DNA of 64,000 nt from Achromobacter spanius (GTDB lineage Bacteria; Pseudomonadota; Gammaproteobacteria; Burkholderiales; Burkholderiaceae_B): the NCBI RefSeq assembly GCF_003994415.1, contig NZ_CP034689.1:4526001-4590000 (forward strand). The letters are read 5' to 3'. Position numbers and translations under genes: made by a program. This document shows positions 17,565 to 26,398 of the stretch, piece by piece (position 1 is the first letter of the stretch; each line of letters begins with the position of its first letter). The notes beneath the pieces were generated by a model. That model did not search any database, was not told where the DNA came from, and saw only the letters and a program-made list of their open reading frames with translations.

Positions 17565-19730
17565 ATGGCGCAGACCGCACAAGCGCACAATCCGCAACCC
17601 GCGGGCGCCGGGCTGACGCCGTTTTTCAAGGCAAGCAGCATCGCCATCGTGGGTGCGTCGGACGACGTCACCAAGATCGGCGGTCGGCCCGTGCATATGC
17701 TGATCAAGCATGGCTATGCCGGCGCCGTGTATCCCATCAACCCCAAGGGCGGCGTCATCCAGGGCTTGCCCGCCTACGTCTCGGTGCGCGACACGCCCAC
17801 CGCCCCCGAACTGGCGATTCTGGCGGTGCCCGCCAGCGCCACGCCCGCCGCCTTGCGTGACTGCGCGGCGCGCGGCACCAAGGCCGCCATCGTGCTGTCG
17901 GCGGGGTTCACGGAAGCAGGCCCTGCCGGCACCGCGCTGCAAGCCGAGCTGGTTGCCATTGCGCGCGAACATGGCATGCGCGTGTTGGGGCCGAACTGCC
18001 TGGGCGCGGTCAATGTGGCCGACCGCCTGATCGGCTCGTTCTCGATCGCGCTGGAAGAACACATGCCGCCCGTTGGGCACGCGGGCATCGTGTCGCAGTC
18101 GGGCAACGTGGGCAGCCACACCATGCAAAGCGTGGCCCGGCGCGGCATGGGCGTCAGCTGCTTCATCGCGACCGGCAACGAGGCGGACGTGGACGTGGCG
18201 GATGGCATCGCGGCGCTGGCCGACGACCCGGACACGCACATCATCCTGTGCTGCATGGAAACCTGCCGCGACGCCACCAAGCTGATCAGCGCGCTGCGCC
18301 TGGCGCGCCAGCGCGGCAAGCCGGTCATCGTGTTGAAGATCGGCTCCACTGAAAAAGGCCAGCAGGCGGCCGCCTCGCACACCGGCGCGCTGACCGGATC
18401 CGATGCCGTCATCGACGCCGTCTTCCGCCGCCACGGCGTGCTGCGCGTGCGCTCGGTGGAAGCGCTGATCGACATTGGCCACGCGGCGTCGATGCTGATG
18501 CCGAACCGGCTGCCGCGCAACGACGCGGTGACGCTGGTGGCGGCGTCGGGTGGCTTTGGCATCATGATGGCCGACGCCATGAGCGAGGCCGGCATGACCC
18601 TGCCCGCCTTGGCGCCGCTGACGCAGCAACGCATCCATGAAGCCGTGCCCACCGCCAGCACCGGCAACCCGGTCGACGCGTCGGCGCAGATGTCGAGCCG
18701 GCCGGACATCCTGGGAAAGATGCTGACCGCGTTGCTGGAAGACCCGTCGGACAGTTCGCTGCTGCTGTTCATGTCGCTGTCGCTGTACAACACGCGGCTG
18801 CGCGGCATCTACCTGGAAGCGCTGGCGCAGGTACGCGCGAGCCACTCCGATCGTCTGCTGATGATCATCAGCCAGGGGCCGGCGGACGCCATCGAACAGA
18901 TCAACGCGCTGGGTATCCCCGTGTTCGGCAGCATCGACGCCGCGGCGACGGGCCTGGCGGGGTTGGCACGGCTAGGACGGCTGCGTGGGAAGGGCGAGGC
19001 GGAGACTGTGGCGGCGCCGCAGGCCGCTCGCGCCGTTGACCCCATCGTCTTCAAGAATGAATTCCACGCCAAGCAGGCGCTGGGTGACGCGGGCATCGAC
19101 GTGCCGCGCGAAGTGGTCGCCACGGATGCCGACGCGGCCGTGCGCGCCGCTGACGCCATCGGCTACCCCGTCGTGCTGAAGATCGCGTCGGAGGACGTGG
19201 CGCACAAGACCGAGGCCGGCGGCGTGGCGCTGGACGTGGCCGATGCGCAAGCCGTGCGCGAGGCCCACGCGCGCATTCTTGCCAACGTGGCGCGCCACGC
19301 GCCCAGCGCCCGCATTGACGGCGTGCTGGTGGCGCCCCTGCTGCGCGGCGGCACGGAGATGATCGCGGGCGTATCGCAAGACCCGGTCTTCGGGCCGATC
19401 GTCATGGTGGGCATGGGCGGCATCTTTGCCGAAGTGCTGAACGACGTGGCGGTGCAGGCCGCCCCCGTCACTGAAGACGAGGCGCTGGCGATGATCCGGT
19501 CGTTGAAAATGTTTCCGATTCTGGACGGCGCGCGCGGACAGGCCAAGGCCGATATCGCGGCGGCGGCACGCAGCGTAGCCCGCCTGTCGGAATTTGCCTT
19601 CCGCCATCGCGACGACATTGCCGACATCGACATGAACCCCATTCTGGTAAGGCCCCAGGGCCAGGGCGTGGTGGTGCTGGACGCGTTGATGATTCCACGC
19701 GCCGCCCCCGCACCGCAAGGACAAGCATGA
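17565..19730 (+). CDS. Acyl-CoA synthetase (NDP-forming), acetate--CoA ligase family
   Basis: 721 residues, a fused two-subunit ligase. Residues about 15-140 are the CoA-binding Rossmann domain (SIAIVGASDDVTKIGGRPV). Residues about 150-460 are succinyl-CoA-synthetase-like, with GIVSQSGNVGSH and the conserved phosphohistidine-type segment AASHTGALTGSDAVIDAVF. Residues about 490-715 are an ATP-grasp domain (YPVVLKIASEDVAHKTEAGGV). It should activate a carboxylic acid to its CoA thioester for the hydratase and dehydrogenases of the same operon. It overlaps the next gene by 4 bases. Substrate unknown. Confidence 0.92.
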   Translation: MAQTAQAHNPQPAGAGLTPFFKASSIAIVGASDDVTKIGGRPVHMLIKHGYAGAVYPINPKGGVIQGLPAYVSVRDTPTAPELAILAVPASATPAALRDCAARGTKAAIVLSAGFTEAGPAGTALQAELVAIAREHGMRVLGPNCLGAVNVADRLIGSFSIALEEHMPPVGHAGIVSQSGNVGSHTMQSVARRGMGVSCFIATGNEADVDVADGIAALADDPDTHIILCCMETCRDATKLISALRLARQRGKPVIVLKIGSTEKGQQAAASHTGALTGSDAVIDAVFRRHGVLRVRSVEALIDIGHAASMLMPNRLPRNDAVTLVAASGGFGIMMADAMSEAGMTLPALAPLTQQRIHEAVPTASTGNPVDASAQMSSRPDILGKMLTALLEDPSDSSLLLFMSLSLYNTRLRGIYLEALAQVRASHSDRLLMIISQGPADAIEQINALGIPVFGSIDAAATGLAGLARLGRLRGKGEAETVAAPQAARAVDPIVFKNEFHAKQALGDAGIDVPREVVATDADAAVRAADAIGYPVVLKIASEDVAHKTEAGGVALDVADAQAVREAHARILANVARHAPSARIDGVLVAPLLRGGTEMIAGVSQDPVFGPIVMVGMGGIFAEVLNDVAVQAAPVTEDEALAMIRSLKMFPILDGARGQAKADIAAAARSVARLSEFAFRHRDDIADIDMNPILVRPQGQGVVVLDALMIPRAAPAPQGQA

Positions 19731-20932
19731 ACGCTGAACAACAGGTGATCGTTCCCGACCCCGCTTCGGGCGCCGAAGTCTACCGGCAACACGCGCGCAC
19801 CTGGCTGCGCGCCCATCTACCGGATTTCATGCGCGCGGACAGCCTGAACTGGCGCGCCGCCACACTGGCCGAAAGCAGCGACTGGGAAGCGGCAATGCAT
19901 CAGGCCGGCCTGGCGGGCATGACCTGGCCCAAGTCCTATGGCGGCCACGGCCTGACGCTGCGTGAGCATCTGGCGGTGAACAAGGAAATCGGCGCGCTGC
20001 CGATGCCAGAAAGCGTCAGTTCCATCGGCAAGGAACTGGCCGGCCCCATCATCATGGCCGTTGGCAACGACGTCCAGAAGCAGGCTTTCCTACCGGAAAT
20101 CCTGGCCATGCGGCAGTTCTGGTGCCAGGGCTTTTCCGAACCGGACGCCGGGTCGGACCTGGCGCGGCTACGCACGAAGGCCGTGCAGGAAGGCGAAACC
20201 TGGCGCATCAACGGTCAGAAAATCTGGACCAGCGGCGCGGCCAAGGCGCATTACTGCCTGCTGCTGACGCGCACCGGCACCGTGGCGGACAAGCACCGGG
20301 GGCTGCTGATGTTCGCCGTGCCGATGGACACGCCGGGCATCCGCGTGGTGCCGATCAAGTCGATCGACGGCAAGGAGTCATTCGCCGAAGTCTTTTTTGA
20401 CGATGTGATCGTGCCCGACAGCGCGCGCCTGGGCGCACCGGACGAAGGCTGGAACGCGGCCATCCGCGTGCTGTCGATCGAACGCGCCACCAACCGCATG
20501 TACCGCCCCTGGCGCTTCGAATGCGAGCTGCGTCAGTTGCTCGCCGCGTGCAAATCCGACGCCCGCCTTGCGCTGTCATTGGACGATGGCTATGTGCAAC
20601 GCCGCGTCGGTGACCTAGTTGCCGAGATCGACGGTTTGAAGGGGTTGGTGGAACTGACGGTGGATCGCATGCTGCGCGGTGAATCCATCGGCGCGCGGGG
20701 ATCATTGACCAAGCTGTATTGGTCTGAATGCCATCAGGCGTTTGCCGGCCTGGCGCTATCGCTGCTGTCACAGGTAGGGCCGCATTCCAGCCCCTTGGCG
20801 CGGCGCGCGCAGCAGGCCTTTACCCACGCGTACCTGTTCGCGCGCGCCGAGACCATCTATGCCGGCACCACCGAAGTGCAGCTGGATGTGATTGCGCAGC
20901 GCGTCATGCAACTACCCAAGGATTTGACATGA
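19727..20932 (+). CDS. Acyl-CoA dehydrogenase (large subunit-like)
   Basis: 401 residues. FAD-contact segments are FCQGFSEPDAGSDLARLRT at about 127-145 and WRINGQKIWTSGAAKAHYCLL, with the C-terminal YAGTTEVQLDVIAQRVM. It overlaps the ligase upstream and the second dehydrogenase downstream by 4 bases each. Paired acyl-CoA dehydrogenase genes of this kind often encode a hetero-oligomer acting on bulky alicyclic or steroid-side-chain CoA esters. That pairing is inference here. Confidence 0.92.
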   Translation: MNAEQQVIVPDPASGAEVYRQHARTWLRAHLPDFMRADSLNWRAATLAESSDWEAAMHQAGLAGMTWPKSYGGHGLTLREHLAVNKEIGALPMPESVSSIGKELAGPIIMAVGNDVQKQAFLPEILAMRQFWCQGFSEPDAGSDLARLRTKAVQEGETWRINGQKIWTSGAAKAHYCLLLTRTGTVADKHRGLLMFAVPMDTPGIRVVPIKSIDGKESFAEVFFDDVIVPDSARLGAPDEGWNAAIRVLSIERATNRMYRPWRFECELRQLLAACKSDARLALSLDDGYVQRRVGDLVAEIDGLKGLVELTVDRMLRGESIGARGSLTKLYWSECHQAFAGLALSLLSQVGPHSSPLARRAQQAFTHAYLFARAETIYAGTTEVQLDVIAQRVMQLPKDLT

Positions 20933-21873
20933 GCAGCGAAGAACTGCGGCCCGAAGAGTTTGCGCAAGCCGCCGACGCGGCCATCACTGATGCGCTGTCG
21001 CGCCAGGATCCGCATGAGATGGCCGCCGTGCTGGCGCAGGCCGGCCTGTGCGGCGTGCTGGCGGACGAAGCTGACGGCGGCCTGGGCCTGGACCTGGCAT
21101 TCGCCTTGCCGATCGCGCACGCGGCGGGCCGGCTGCAACTGCCCCTGCCGCTGGCCGAACAGATGTTGCTGGCCCGCGCGCTGGCCGGTACGCCGCACGC
21201 GGCTGCCCTGGTGGCGGGCGAACGGCTGGCCGGCATCGCCTGGCAAGGCAGCTTGCAGGAAGGCTTTGCCCGCTTGGACCACGGCCCCGCGGATTGGGTG
21301 TTGGTGGTCGATGGCGACGGCGCGGCGCTGGTGGATGCGCGTGACGTGGCGCGGGAGACACAGCCCATGCTGGACCCCGAGCATCCTCAGATCTGGCTGA
21401 CCTTGCAGGGCGCGCCGGTGTTGACGCGGCTTGATGCGCGCGCATGGGCCGCGCTGCAACGCGCCGCCCGCTTGCTGCTGGCCGAGTTCGCCAACGGCGC
21501 GGCTGAAGGGGCGCTGCAAGCCGCTGCCACCTACCTGGCCGCCCGCGTGCAATTTGGCCGCCCGCTGTCGGCCAAGCAGGCTGTGCGCCACTTGCTGGCC
21601 CGCATGCGCTTGGTGCAGGACGTGTCCAGCGCCGCCATCCGCCGCGCCATGCACACCGACGAATTCGGCGCACCGCGCGACACCCGGCCCGCGTTGGCCG
21701 GCGCCATCAGCAACGCCGCCTTCGTCATCGAGAAAGCCATCCACCTGCACGGCGGCATGGGCTTTACCTGGGAGCTGCCCTTGCACCCCGCGCTGCGCGC
21801 GGTGCGCAAGCTGGATGCGGCGTTCAACGGTTTGTCGCGCGCAGTCGGCCGCGATTTCATTGAATCGGTGTAG
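20929..21873 (+). CDS. Acyl-CoA dehydrogenase (short subunit-like)
   Basis: 314 residues from the ATG at 20929 that overlaps the previous stop; the frame is open to 20728 but only inside the upstream gene. The N-terminal part is shorter than in standard enzymes. The C-terminal domain is clear (AARVQFGRPLSAKQAVRHLLA, then IHLHGGMGFTWELPLHPALRA). The FAD-binding SEPDAGSD-type motif of the partner is absent in its middle part. This suggests a non-autonomous subunit working with the 401-residue dehydrogenase. Confidence 0.88.
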   Translation: MSSEELRPEEFAQAADAAITDALSRQDPHEMAAVLAQAGLCGVLADEADGGLGLDLAFALPIAHAAGRLQLPLPLAEQMLLARALAGTPHAAALVAGERLAGIAWQGSLQEGFARLDHGPADWVLVVDGDGAALVDARDVARETQPMLDPEHPQIWLTLQGAPVLTRLDARAWAALQRAARLLLAEFANGAAEGALQAAATYLAARVQFGRPLSAKQAVRHLLARMRLVQDVSSAAIRRAMHTDEFGAPRDTRPALAGAISNAAFVIEKAIHLHGGMGFTWELPLHPALRAVRKLDAAFNGLSRAVGRDFIESV

Positions 21874-21882
21874 GAAAAAACC

Positions 21883-22641
21883 ATGCAACAAGATCTGGCT
21901 GGGCGCGTCGCGCTCGTCACCGGCGCAGGCGCCGGCATCGGCCGCGCAACGGCCCGCGTGCTTGCCGCGCGCGGCGCCATCGTCGGCATCAACGATTTAA
22001 AACAGGAACTGGTGGACGCGGCCGTCGCCGACATCACCGCCGCGGGCGGCAAGGCGTTTGCGGTGGTGCAGAACGTGGCCTCGCGCGTAGGCATCGGGCA
22101 GGCCGTGCGCCAGGCCGCCGAACATGGCTCGCGCTTTGACATCCTGGTCAACAACGCGGCATGGGTGCGCTACCAAAGCGCCGCAGAGATCCAGGCCGAC
22201 ACGATGGACCGCATGCTGGACATCGGCTTCAAAGCCGTCATCTGGGGCATCCAGGCGGCCGCCGAGGCGATGGACCCGGCACGCGGCGGCGCCATCGTCA
22301 ACGTGGCGTCCACCGCCGCCCTGAAATCCGCGCCCAGTTCGATGGTGTATTCGGGCATCAAGGCGGGCGTGCTGGGCATCACGCGCGCGGCCGCAGCCGA
22401 GCTGGGCGGGCGCGGCATCCGCGTCAACGCCGTCTGCCCGTCGGCCGTGCCAACCGAAGGCACCCAGCGCAACCGCAACGCCGAACGTGACGCGCGCCGC
22501 ATCGCCAGCACGCCGATGGGACGGCTGGGCACGGTGGAAGACGTGGCCAGCGGCATTGCGTTTCTGGCCAGCGACGAAGCGCGTTTCATCACGGCGCAGG
22601 CGCTGGTGGTGGACGGCGGCATCACGTTCACCACGCTCTGA
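21883..22641 (+). CDS. SDR-family oxidoreductase (FabG-like)
   Basis: 252 residues. Cofactor loop TGAGAGIGRATARVLAARGA, NNAA at about 88, catalytic region STAALKSAPSSMVYSGIKAG with Tyr and Lys in register, and C-terminal ALVVDGGITFTT. It probably oxidises a hydroxyacyl-CoA made by the hydratase step. Its TGA overlaps the next ATG (TGATGG). Confidence 0.92.
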   Translation: MQQDLAGRVALVTGAGAGIGRATARVLAARGAIVGINDLKQELVDAAVADITAAGGKAFAVVQNVASRVGIGQAVRQAAEHGSRFDILVNNAAWVRYQSAAEIQADTMDRMLDIGFKAVIWGIQAAAEAMDPARGGAIVNVASTAALKSAPSSMVYSGIKAGVLGITRAAAAELGGRGIRVNAVCPSAVPTEGTQRNRNAERDARRIASTPMGRLGTVEDVASGIAFLASDEARFITAQALVVDGGITFTTL

Positions 22642-23432
22642 TGGAAACGGTGCTGTTGACGGGCGCGGCCAGCGGCATCGGCTGCGCCACGGCCTGGCGG
22701 CTGGCACGACTGGGACGGCGCTGCGTGCTGGTGGACCGCAATGCGGAAGCGCTTGATGCGCTGCTGACGGCGCTGCGGTCAGAGCACGCGGGCAGTGATC
22801 ATCTTGCCCGCGTCGCGGACCTGACCGATCCCGAGCAGATCAACGCGCTGGCCGACGACGTGCCGCCGCTGGACGCCATCATCAACAACGCGGGCATGAC
22901 GGACGCCAGCAATCTGCCCGCCGTCGAACAAGCCGATGACAACTGGCAGCGGCTGCTGGACCTGAACCTGCACGCGCCGGCACGGCTGCTGCGCGCCCTG
23001 CACGGACGGCTGACGCGGCATGCGCGCATCGTCAATGTGGCCTCGGGCGCGGGGCTGCGCGCGATTCCGTTGCGCGGCGCATATAGCCCCAGCAAGGCCG
23101 GACTGATCGCGCAAACCCAAGCCTTGGCGCAGGCGCACCCGGAACGTCGCGTCAGCGTGCTGTGTCCCGGATTCGTGCAAACAGAGCTGGTCGACGGACT
23201 GATCGCATCCGGCCGACTGGACCCCGTGCGCGCGGTCGCCAAGATTCCATTGGGCCGATTGGCCGCCCCCGAGGAAATCGCCTGCGCCCTGGCCTTTCTG
23301 GCCAGCGACCACGCGGCACTCGTCTCGGGCGGCCGCTTGTCCGTAGACGGCGGATCGTCGGTGTTTGGCGGCAGCCAAGCCTATGCCCCAGCAGCATCGC
23401 GCAAGCGTCCTGTGATACGCCGTTGTCCTTGA
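22641..23432 (+). CDS. SDR-family oxidoreductase
   Basis: 263 residues, a second complete SDR: TGAASGIGCATAWRLARLG, NNAGMTDASNLPA, YSPSKAGLIAQ and VLCPGFVQTELVDG. The C terminus runs past the usual DGGSSVFGG end for about 19 residues (SQAYAPAASRKRPVIRRCP). Position in the operon suggests another hydroxyl oxidation or ketone reduction on a CoA ester. The translation start overlaps the preceding stop codon. Confidence 0.9.
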   Translation: METVLLTGAASGIGCATAWRLARLGRRCVLVDRNAEALDALLTALRSEHAGSDHLARVADLTDPEQINALADDVPPLDAIINNAGMTDASNLPAVEQADDNWQRLLDLNLHAPARLLRALHGRLTRHARIVNVASGAGLRAIPLRGAYSPSKAGLIAQTQALAQAHPERRVSVLCPGFVQTELVDGLIASGRLDPVRAVAKIPLGRLAAPEEIACALAFLASDHAALVSGGRLSVDGGSSVFGGSQAYAPAASRKRPVIRRCP

Positions 23433-23434
23433 CC

Positions 23435-23824
23435 GTGCATGGCCACTGGCCGGCGCTATCCGGCACGGAGGTACGCGACGGCTACCGCGCGGTACTCGAC
23501 GCCACCGTGTTGGCAAGCCCGCCCGGCGGGCGTCTGGCCGCCACCTTGGCCGCCGCCCGCCGCCATGGCGGGGGCGATGCGCCCGGCAGCCTGACGCTGC
23601 TCTTGCCACGCGCCGCTGACACCGATTGGGAACACGCGGGCGACGACGCCGCCGCGCGCATGCTGATCGCCACGCTCGCCTGCGAATGGGGGCCGCGCGC
23701 ACGCCGCATCAACGCCGTCGAAATCGCCTCGGCGGCGCCGAACCCCACGCTATCGCCGCTGCTGCGCTTCGTGGCCGGCGCCGAATCCCAATACCTGACC
23801 GGGCAAACGCTATGCACCCACTAG
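23435..23824 (+). CDS. Short SDR-like protein lacking the catalytic half
   Basis: About 129 residues if it begins at GTG 23435, two bases after the preceding stop; TTG 23426 is another option. The sequence has a middle segment GYRAVLDATVLASPPGG, then AARMLIATLACEWGPRARRINAVEIA and a C-terminal FVAGAESQYLTGQTL. These match the later half of an SDR (the helix after Tyr/Lys, the PG region and the LTGQ end). There is no nucleotide loop and no Y-x3-K. It may be a degenerate paralogue or a non-catalytic subunit. The next start lies inside its 3' end. Confidence 0.6.
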   Translation: MHGHWPALSGTEVRDGYRAVLDATVLASPPGGRLAATLAAARRHGGGDAPGSLTLLLPRAADTDWEHAGDDAAARMLIATLACEWGPRARRINAVEIASAAPNPTLSPLLRFVAGAESQYLTGQTLCTH

Positions 23825-24564
23825 ACGACCTGGACGCCATCAAATCGCGCTTCATCGCCGCACGCGGCTATTGGCGGCCATGGACCGAAGCGCTACTGCG
23901 CGCCAACCCCGCATTTCTGTTGCACTACGCGGACTACGCGGGGTATCCGGCGCGAACCGGGCCGTTGACACCCCGCATGGTGGAACTGGTTTATGTGGCG
24001 CTGGATGCCTCGGCCACGCATCTGTACGAGCCCGGTCTGGCGACCCATCTGCGCATGGCGCGTGAAGCCGGCGCCAGCGAAGCCGATGTGTTCGACGTGC
24101 TGCATCTGGTCACCGTGCAAGGCCTGAGCGCCGTGCTGCAAGCCGCCGACGTGCTGCATCAAGCCGCCCCGGTCGCAACCTTGCCCCCGGATGAACCCCT
24201 TTGCGCCCGCATTCATGCGCGATGGCCCGAACAAGCGCCAAGCCTGCTGCGACTGGCGGCGCAAGACCCTGGCTACGTGGCCGTGCTGCTCGATTTTGTT
24301 GAAGGCGGCGCGCCGGCCGCTGGCTTGACACCCGCCGAGCGGCTATTGGTGCGCATCGCGCTGCACGCCTGCTTCACGCAGGCAGACCGCCAAACGTTGC
24401 AGACGCTGATCCCGCATGCGCTGGCCGAAGGCGTCGCGCGTGCCGAGATCCTGCAAGTGATTCAGTTGGGCGCGCATCTGGCCGTGCATGGCGCGTCATT
24501 GGGCGCAACGGCTTACGCAAAGATGACGGGTGGCGTTGCGCCACCAGCGGACGGCCCTGCTTGA
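23812..24564 (+). CDS. Carboxymuconolactone decarboxylase (CMD/AhpD-fold) family protein
   Basis: 250 residues. Two CMD-like helical units are seen: RTGPLTPRMVELVYVALDAS with MAREAGASEADVFDVLHLVTVQG, and LTPAERLLVRIALHACF with ALAEGVARAEILQVIQLGAH. The redox CxxC of AhpD proteins is missing, so a hydratase- or decarboxylase-like role is more likely than peroxidase. It is the last gene of the operon and overlaps the SDR-like gene by 13 bases. Confidence 0.87.
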   Translation: MHPLDDLDAIKSRFIAARGYWRPWTEALLRANPAFLLHYADYAGYPARTGPLTPRMVELVYVALDASATHLYEPGLATHLRMAREAGASEADVFDVLHLVTVQGLSAVLQAADVLHQAAPVATLPPDEPLCARIHARWPEQAPSLLRLAAQDPGYVAVLLDFVEGGAPAAGLTPAERLLVRIALHACFTQADRQTLQTLIPHALAEGVARAEILQVIQLGAHLAVHGASLGATAYAKMTGGVAPPADGPA

Positions 24565-24586
24565 CCCGTCAGGCCTGCCCTTCCCG

Positions 24587-24943
24587 TCAGGCCTGCCCTT
24601 CCCGTTTGGCGCGAGCACGCGGATCGTTGATCTCCGCTTCCAGTTCAGCGATCAGCCAATCGAACCAGCCCTTCTCGGTACGCGCATAGACCACGGCGGC
24701 CGGCGTCTTGCCGTCGCGCCAGCCCGGTTGATGCGTGTCCATCCAGGAGGCCAGACTCTTGTGCGGCGCCAGCAGGCCCGACAGCCATGCCCATAAATAG
24801 TCAGGTACGTTGCGGCGAAAACCTTTTGCACTGGCGTACAGCGTGGGCTCAAGCGGCAGGCTGCCCGAGCGGGCCAGCTTCGCCTGCACCCGGCGCAGCG
24901 TTTCGGCCGCGGCCTGCAATTGTTCGGTGCTGAGCTTTTTCAC
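24587..24943 (-). CDS. Uncharacterised 118-residue protein
   Basis: Start MKKLSTEQLQAAAETLRRVQ; later NVPDYLWAWLSGLLAPHKSLASWMD and KGWFDWLIAELEAEI. It is rich in Trp and helical, with no signal peptide and no motif I recognise. The ribosome site AGGAG precedes ATG 24943. It converges with the catabolic operon. Coding potential is good, since the codon use matches its neighbours, but no function is proposed. Confidence 0.72.
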   Translation of the reverse strand: MKKLSTEQLQAAAETLRRVQAKLARSGSLPLEPTLYASAKGFRRNVPDYLWAWLSGLLAPHKSLASWMDTHQPGWRDGKTPAAVVYARTEKGWFDWLIAELEAEINDPRARAKREGQA

Positions 24944-25009
24944 GTAGGAACTCCTGGATTGGGTTGACGGATTATCGCCGCAGGAGGCCGGGGTTTCAAA
25001 GTCCGGCCT

Positions 25010-25915
25010 TCAGCGTTGCCCCCGAGGCGGCGTCAGCGCCATCAAGGCCGTTACCGCGAACCGCGCCCCCGGCTCCAGCACCTGCATCCCGGTGCGAGTC
25101 TCGCCCGCCGCCGCCAGATTGAACGCATCCGCCACATTGGTGACGGGCTCCACGCACAGAAAATTCGAGCCGGGCGCGGTATAGACGACAAGATGCGCAA
25201 ACGCCGGATCCGCGTGCAGCGCCAGTTCGTGGCCGTCCGCCCACTGCAGCGTGGCGCGCCCTTCCCATTGCGACAGATAGGTATCGCAGCCCTCGGCCGA
25301 CCGGCGCAATTCACGCACATGCTTGACCCGGCTGCCTGTCGGCAAGCCGTCTGCATCGGCGGGCCACAAGCGCCGCGCGCTCAGCGCCACGCGCTCGGCG
25401 GTGAAATACGGATGGATGCCCAGGCCGCAGGGCATGGGCGAATCGCCCTGATTGATGAGGCTGAGCGACAGGCTCAGGCCGCGCGCGTCCAGCCGGTAGC
25501 GCTGCACGCATTCAAACGGCCAGGGCCAACCCAGCACGCCCGCCGGCTGGTTCAGCACCAGGTCAATACCATCCGGCGTGTGGTTGCGCACCAGCCAGGG
25601 TTGGAACAGGCCGGCGCCATGGATGGCATGCGGCCGGCCCGGCACGGATTCCAGCGCATGGCGCGCGCCATTGAACGTGAACACGCCGTCGCGAATGCGA
25701 TTGGCATACGGCGTCAGGGGGTAGGACCCCGCGCGCGGCCACTTGCCGGGCGGCCACTCCGTGGCGTTCAGCGGCACAATCCAGTCATGCGAGCCCGTAG
25801 CCAAACGGGTCAAGCGCCCACCGCCCCCAGGCGCGAATTCGGCCAGGTGCGCCCCACTGGAAATCGTCACGCGCTCGACCGCATTGACGGGGTCGGCGAA
25901 GGGAAAATCCGGCAT
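25010..25915 (-). CDS. Aldose 1-epimerase (galactose mutarotase family)
   Basis: 301 residues. Family positions are NRIRDGVFTFNGARHAL, then GRPHAIHGAGLFQPW with the catalytic-type His, then GLGIHPYFT and a C-terminal CVEPVTNVADAF where Glu acts as base. It interconverts sugar anomers. It is divergent from the mutS fragment across 250 bp; no sugar-uptake genes are near. Confidence 0.92.
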   Translation of the reverse strand: MPDFPFADPVNAVERVTISSGAHLAEFAPGGGGRLTRLATGSHDWIVPLNATEWPPGKWPRAGSYPLTPYANRIRDGVFTFNGARHALESVPGRPHAIHGAGLFQPWLVRNHTPDGIDLVLNQPAGVLGWPWPFECVQRYRLDARGLSLSLSLINQGDSPMPCGLGIHPYFTAERVALSARRLWPADADGLPTGSRVKHVRELRRSAEGCDTYLSQWEGRATLQWADGHELALHADPAFAHLVVYTAPGSNFLCVEPVTNVADAFNLAAAGETRTGMQVLEPGARFAVTALMALTPPRGQR

Positions 25916-26163
25916 CTGCTGCTCCCGCGGCCATCACAGGGCCGCGTCATGCGATTGTGCCGCCGGCGCTTGGTGGCGGCAAATCCGTAGGACCGCGCGG
26001 TAGGCGGTCGGAGCCCACCATGGAACCCATTGCGGGGAAATCCGGGAACCTCTTCGGCATGCAGTCGCGCAATCCTCAGCCCGACCCCGATTAAGGCAAA
26101 CAAGCGCCAAAACCATCCTGCCTGGCGCGGCACATGCCCGCCCGCCCCGATACAATCACGGGC

Positions 26164-26241
26164 ATGAATTCAGCAACACAACCCACCGCCGCCGAGGCCC
26201 ACGCAGGCCACACCCCCATGATGCATAGGGATGTTTCATAG
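26164..26241 (+). pseudogene. mutS: 5' fragment of mutS, interrupted by the prophage
   Basis: An ATG at 26164, 8 bases after a TACAAT -10-like hexamer, opens a frame that reads 20 codons ending in HAGHTPMM. It then continues HRDVS into phage DNA and stops at TAG 26239. HTPMM followed by QQYL is the conserved beginning of proteobacterial MutS, the mismatch-recognition ATPase (E. coli has AHTPMMQQYL). The remaining 850 or so codons are not in this window. They are expected at the right prophage end beyond 64000, where ATGATGCA could give a new start. Confidence 0.72.
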
Positions 26242-26290
26242 GGAGCTTCTGGCAATTATGGTATTGGTTACGCCAAAAGTTACGCCAGAA
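26222..26290. other. Probable left attachment site (attL) with integrase-type direct repeats
   Basis: Right at the mutS break lie two copies of CATAGGGA (26224-26231 and 26237-26244, 13-bp period) and then two copies of GTTACGCCA (26267-26275 and 26279-26287, 12-bp period). This is the layout of core-type and arm-type integrase sites. The core itself probably lies within the ATGATGCA at 26218-26225. attR is needed to define it. Confidence 0.5.
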
Positions 26291-26345
26291 ATCCTTAAAT
26301 CCGACGGTGAGAAAGTCAGCTTGCACCCACCCAATTGGTAACATT

Positions 26346-26393
26346 TTGCCTCACATCGTTTACTTCCTGCATAATCCTCACGCAAAAGTGAGG
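26346..26393 (+). promoter_or_regulatory. Promoter with palindromic operator before the protease gene
   Basis: TTGCCT (26346-26351) and CATAAT (26370-26375) are 18 bp apart. Just downstream TCCTCAC and GTGAGGA form a 7-bp inverted repeat around GCAAAA (26375-26394), overlapping the expected transcript start. Its right arm contains the GAGGA ribosome site of the ATG at 26399. It could act as an operator or hide the ribosome site. Confidence 0.5.
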
Positions 26394-26398
26394 ACCAC

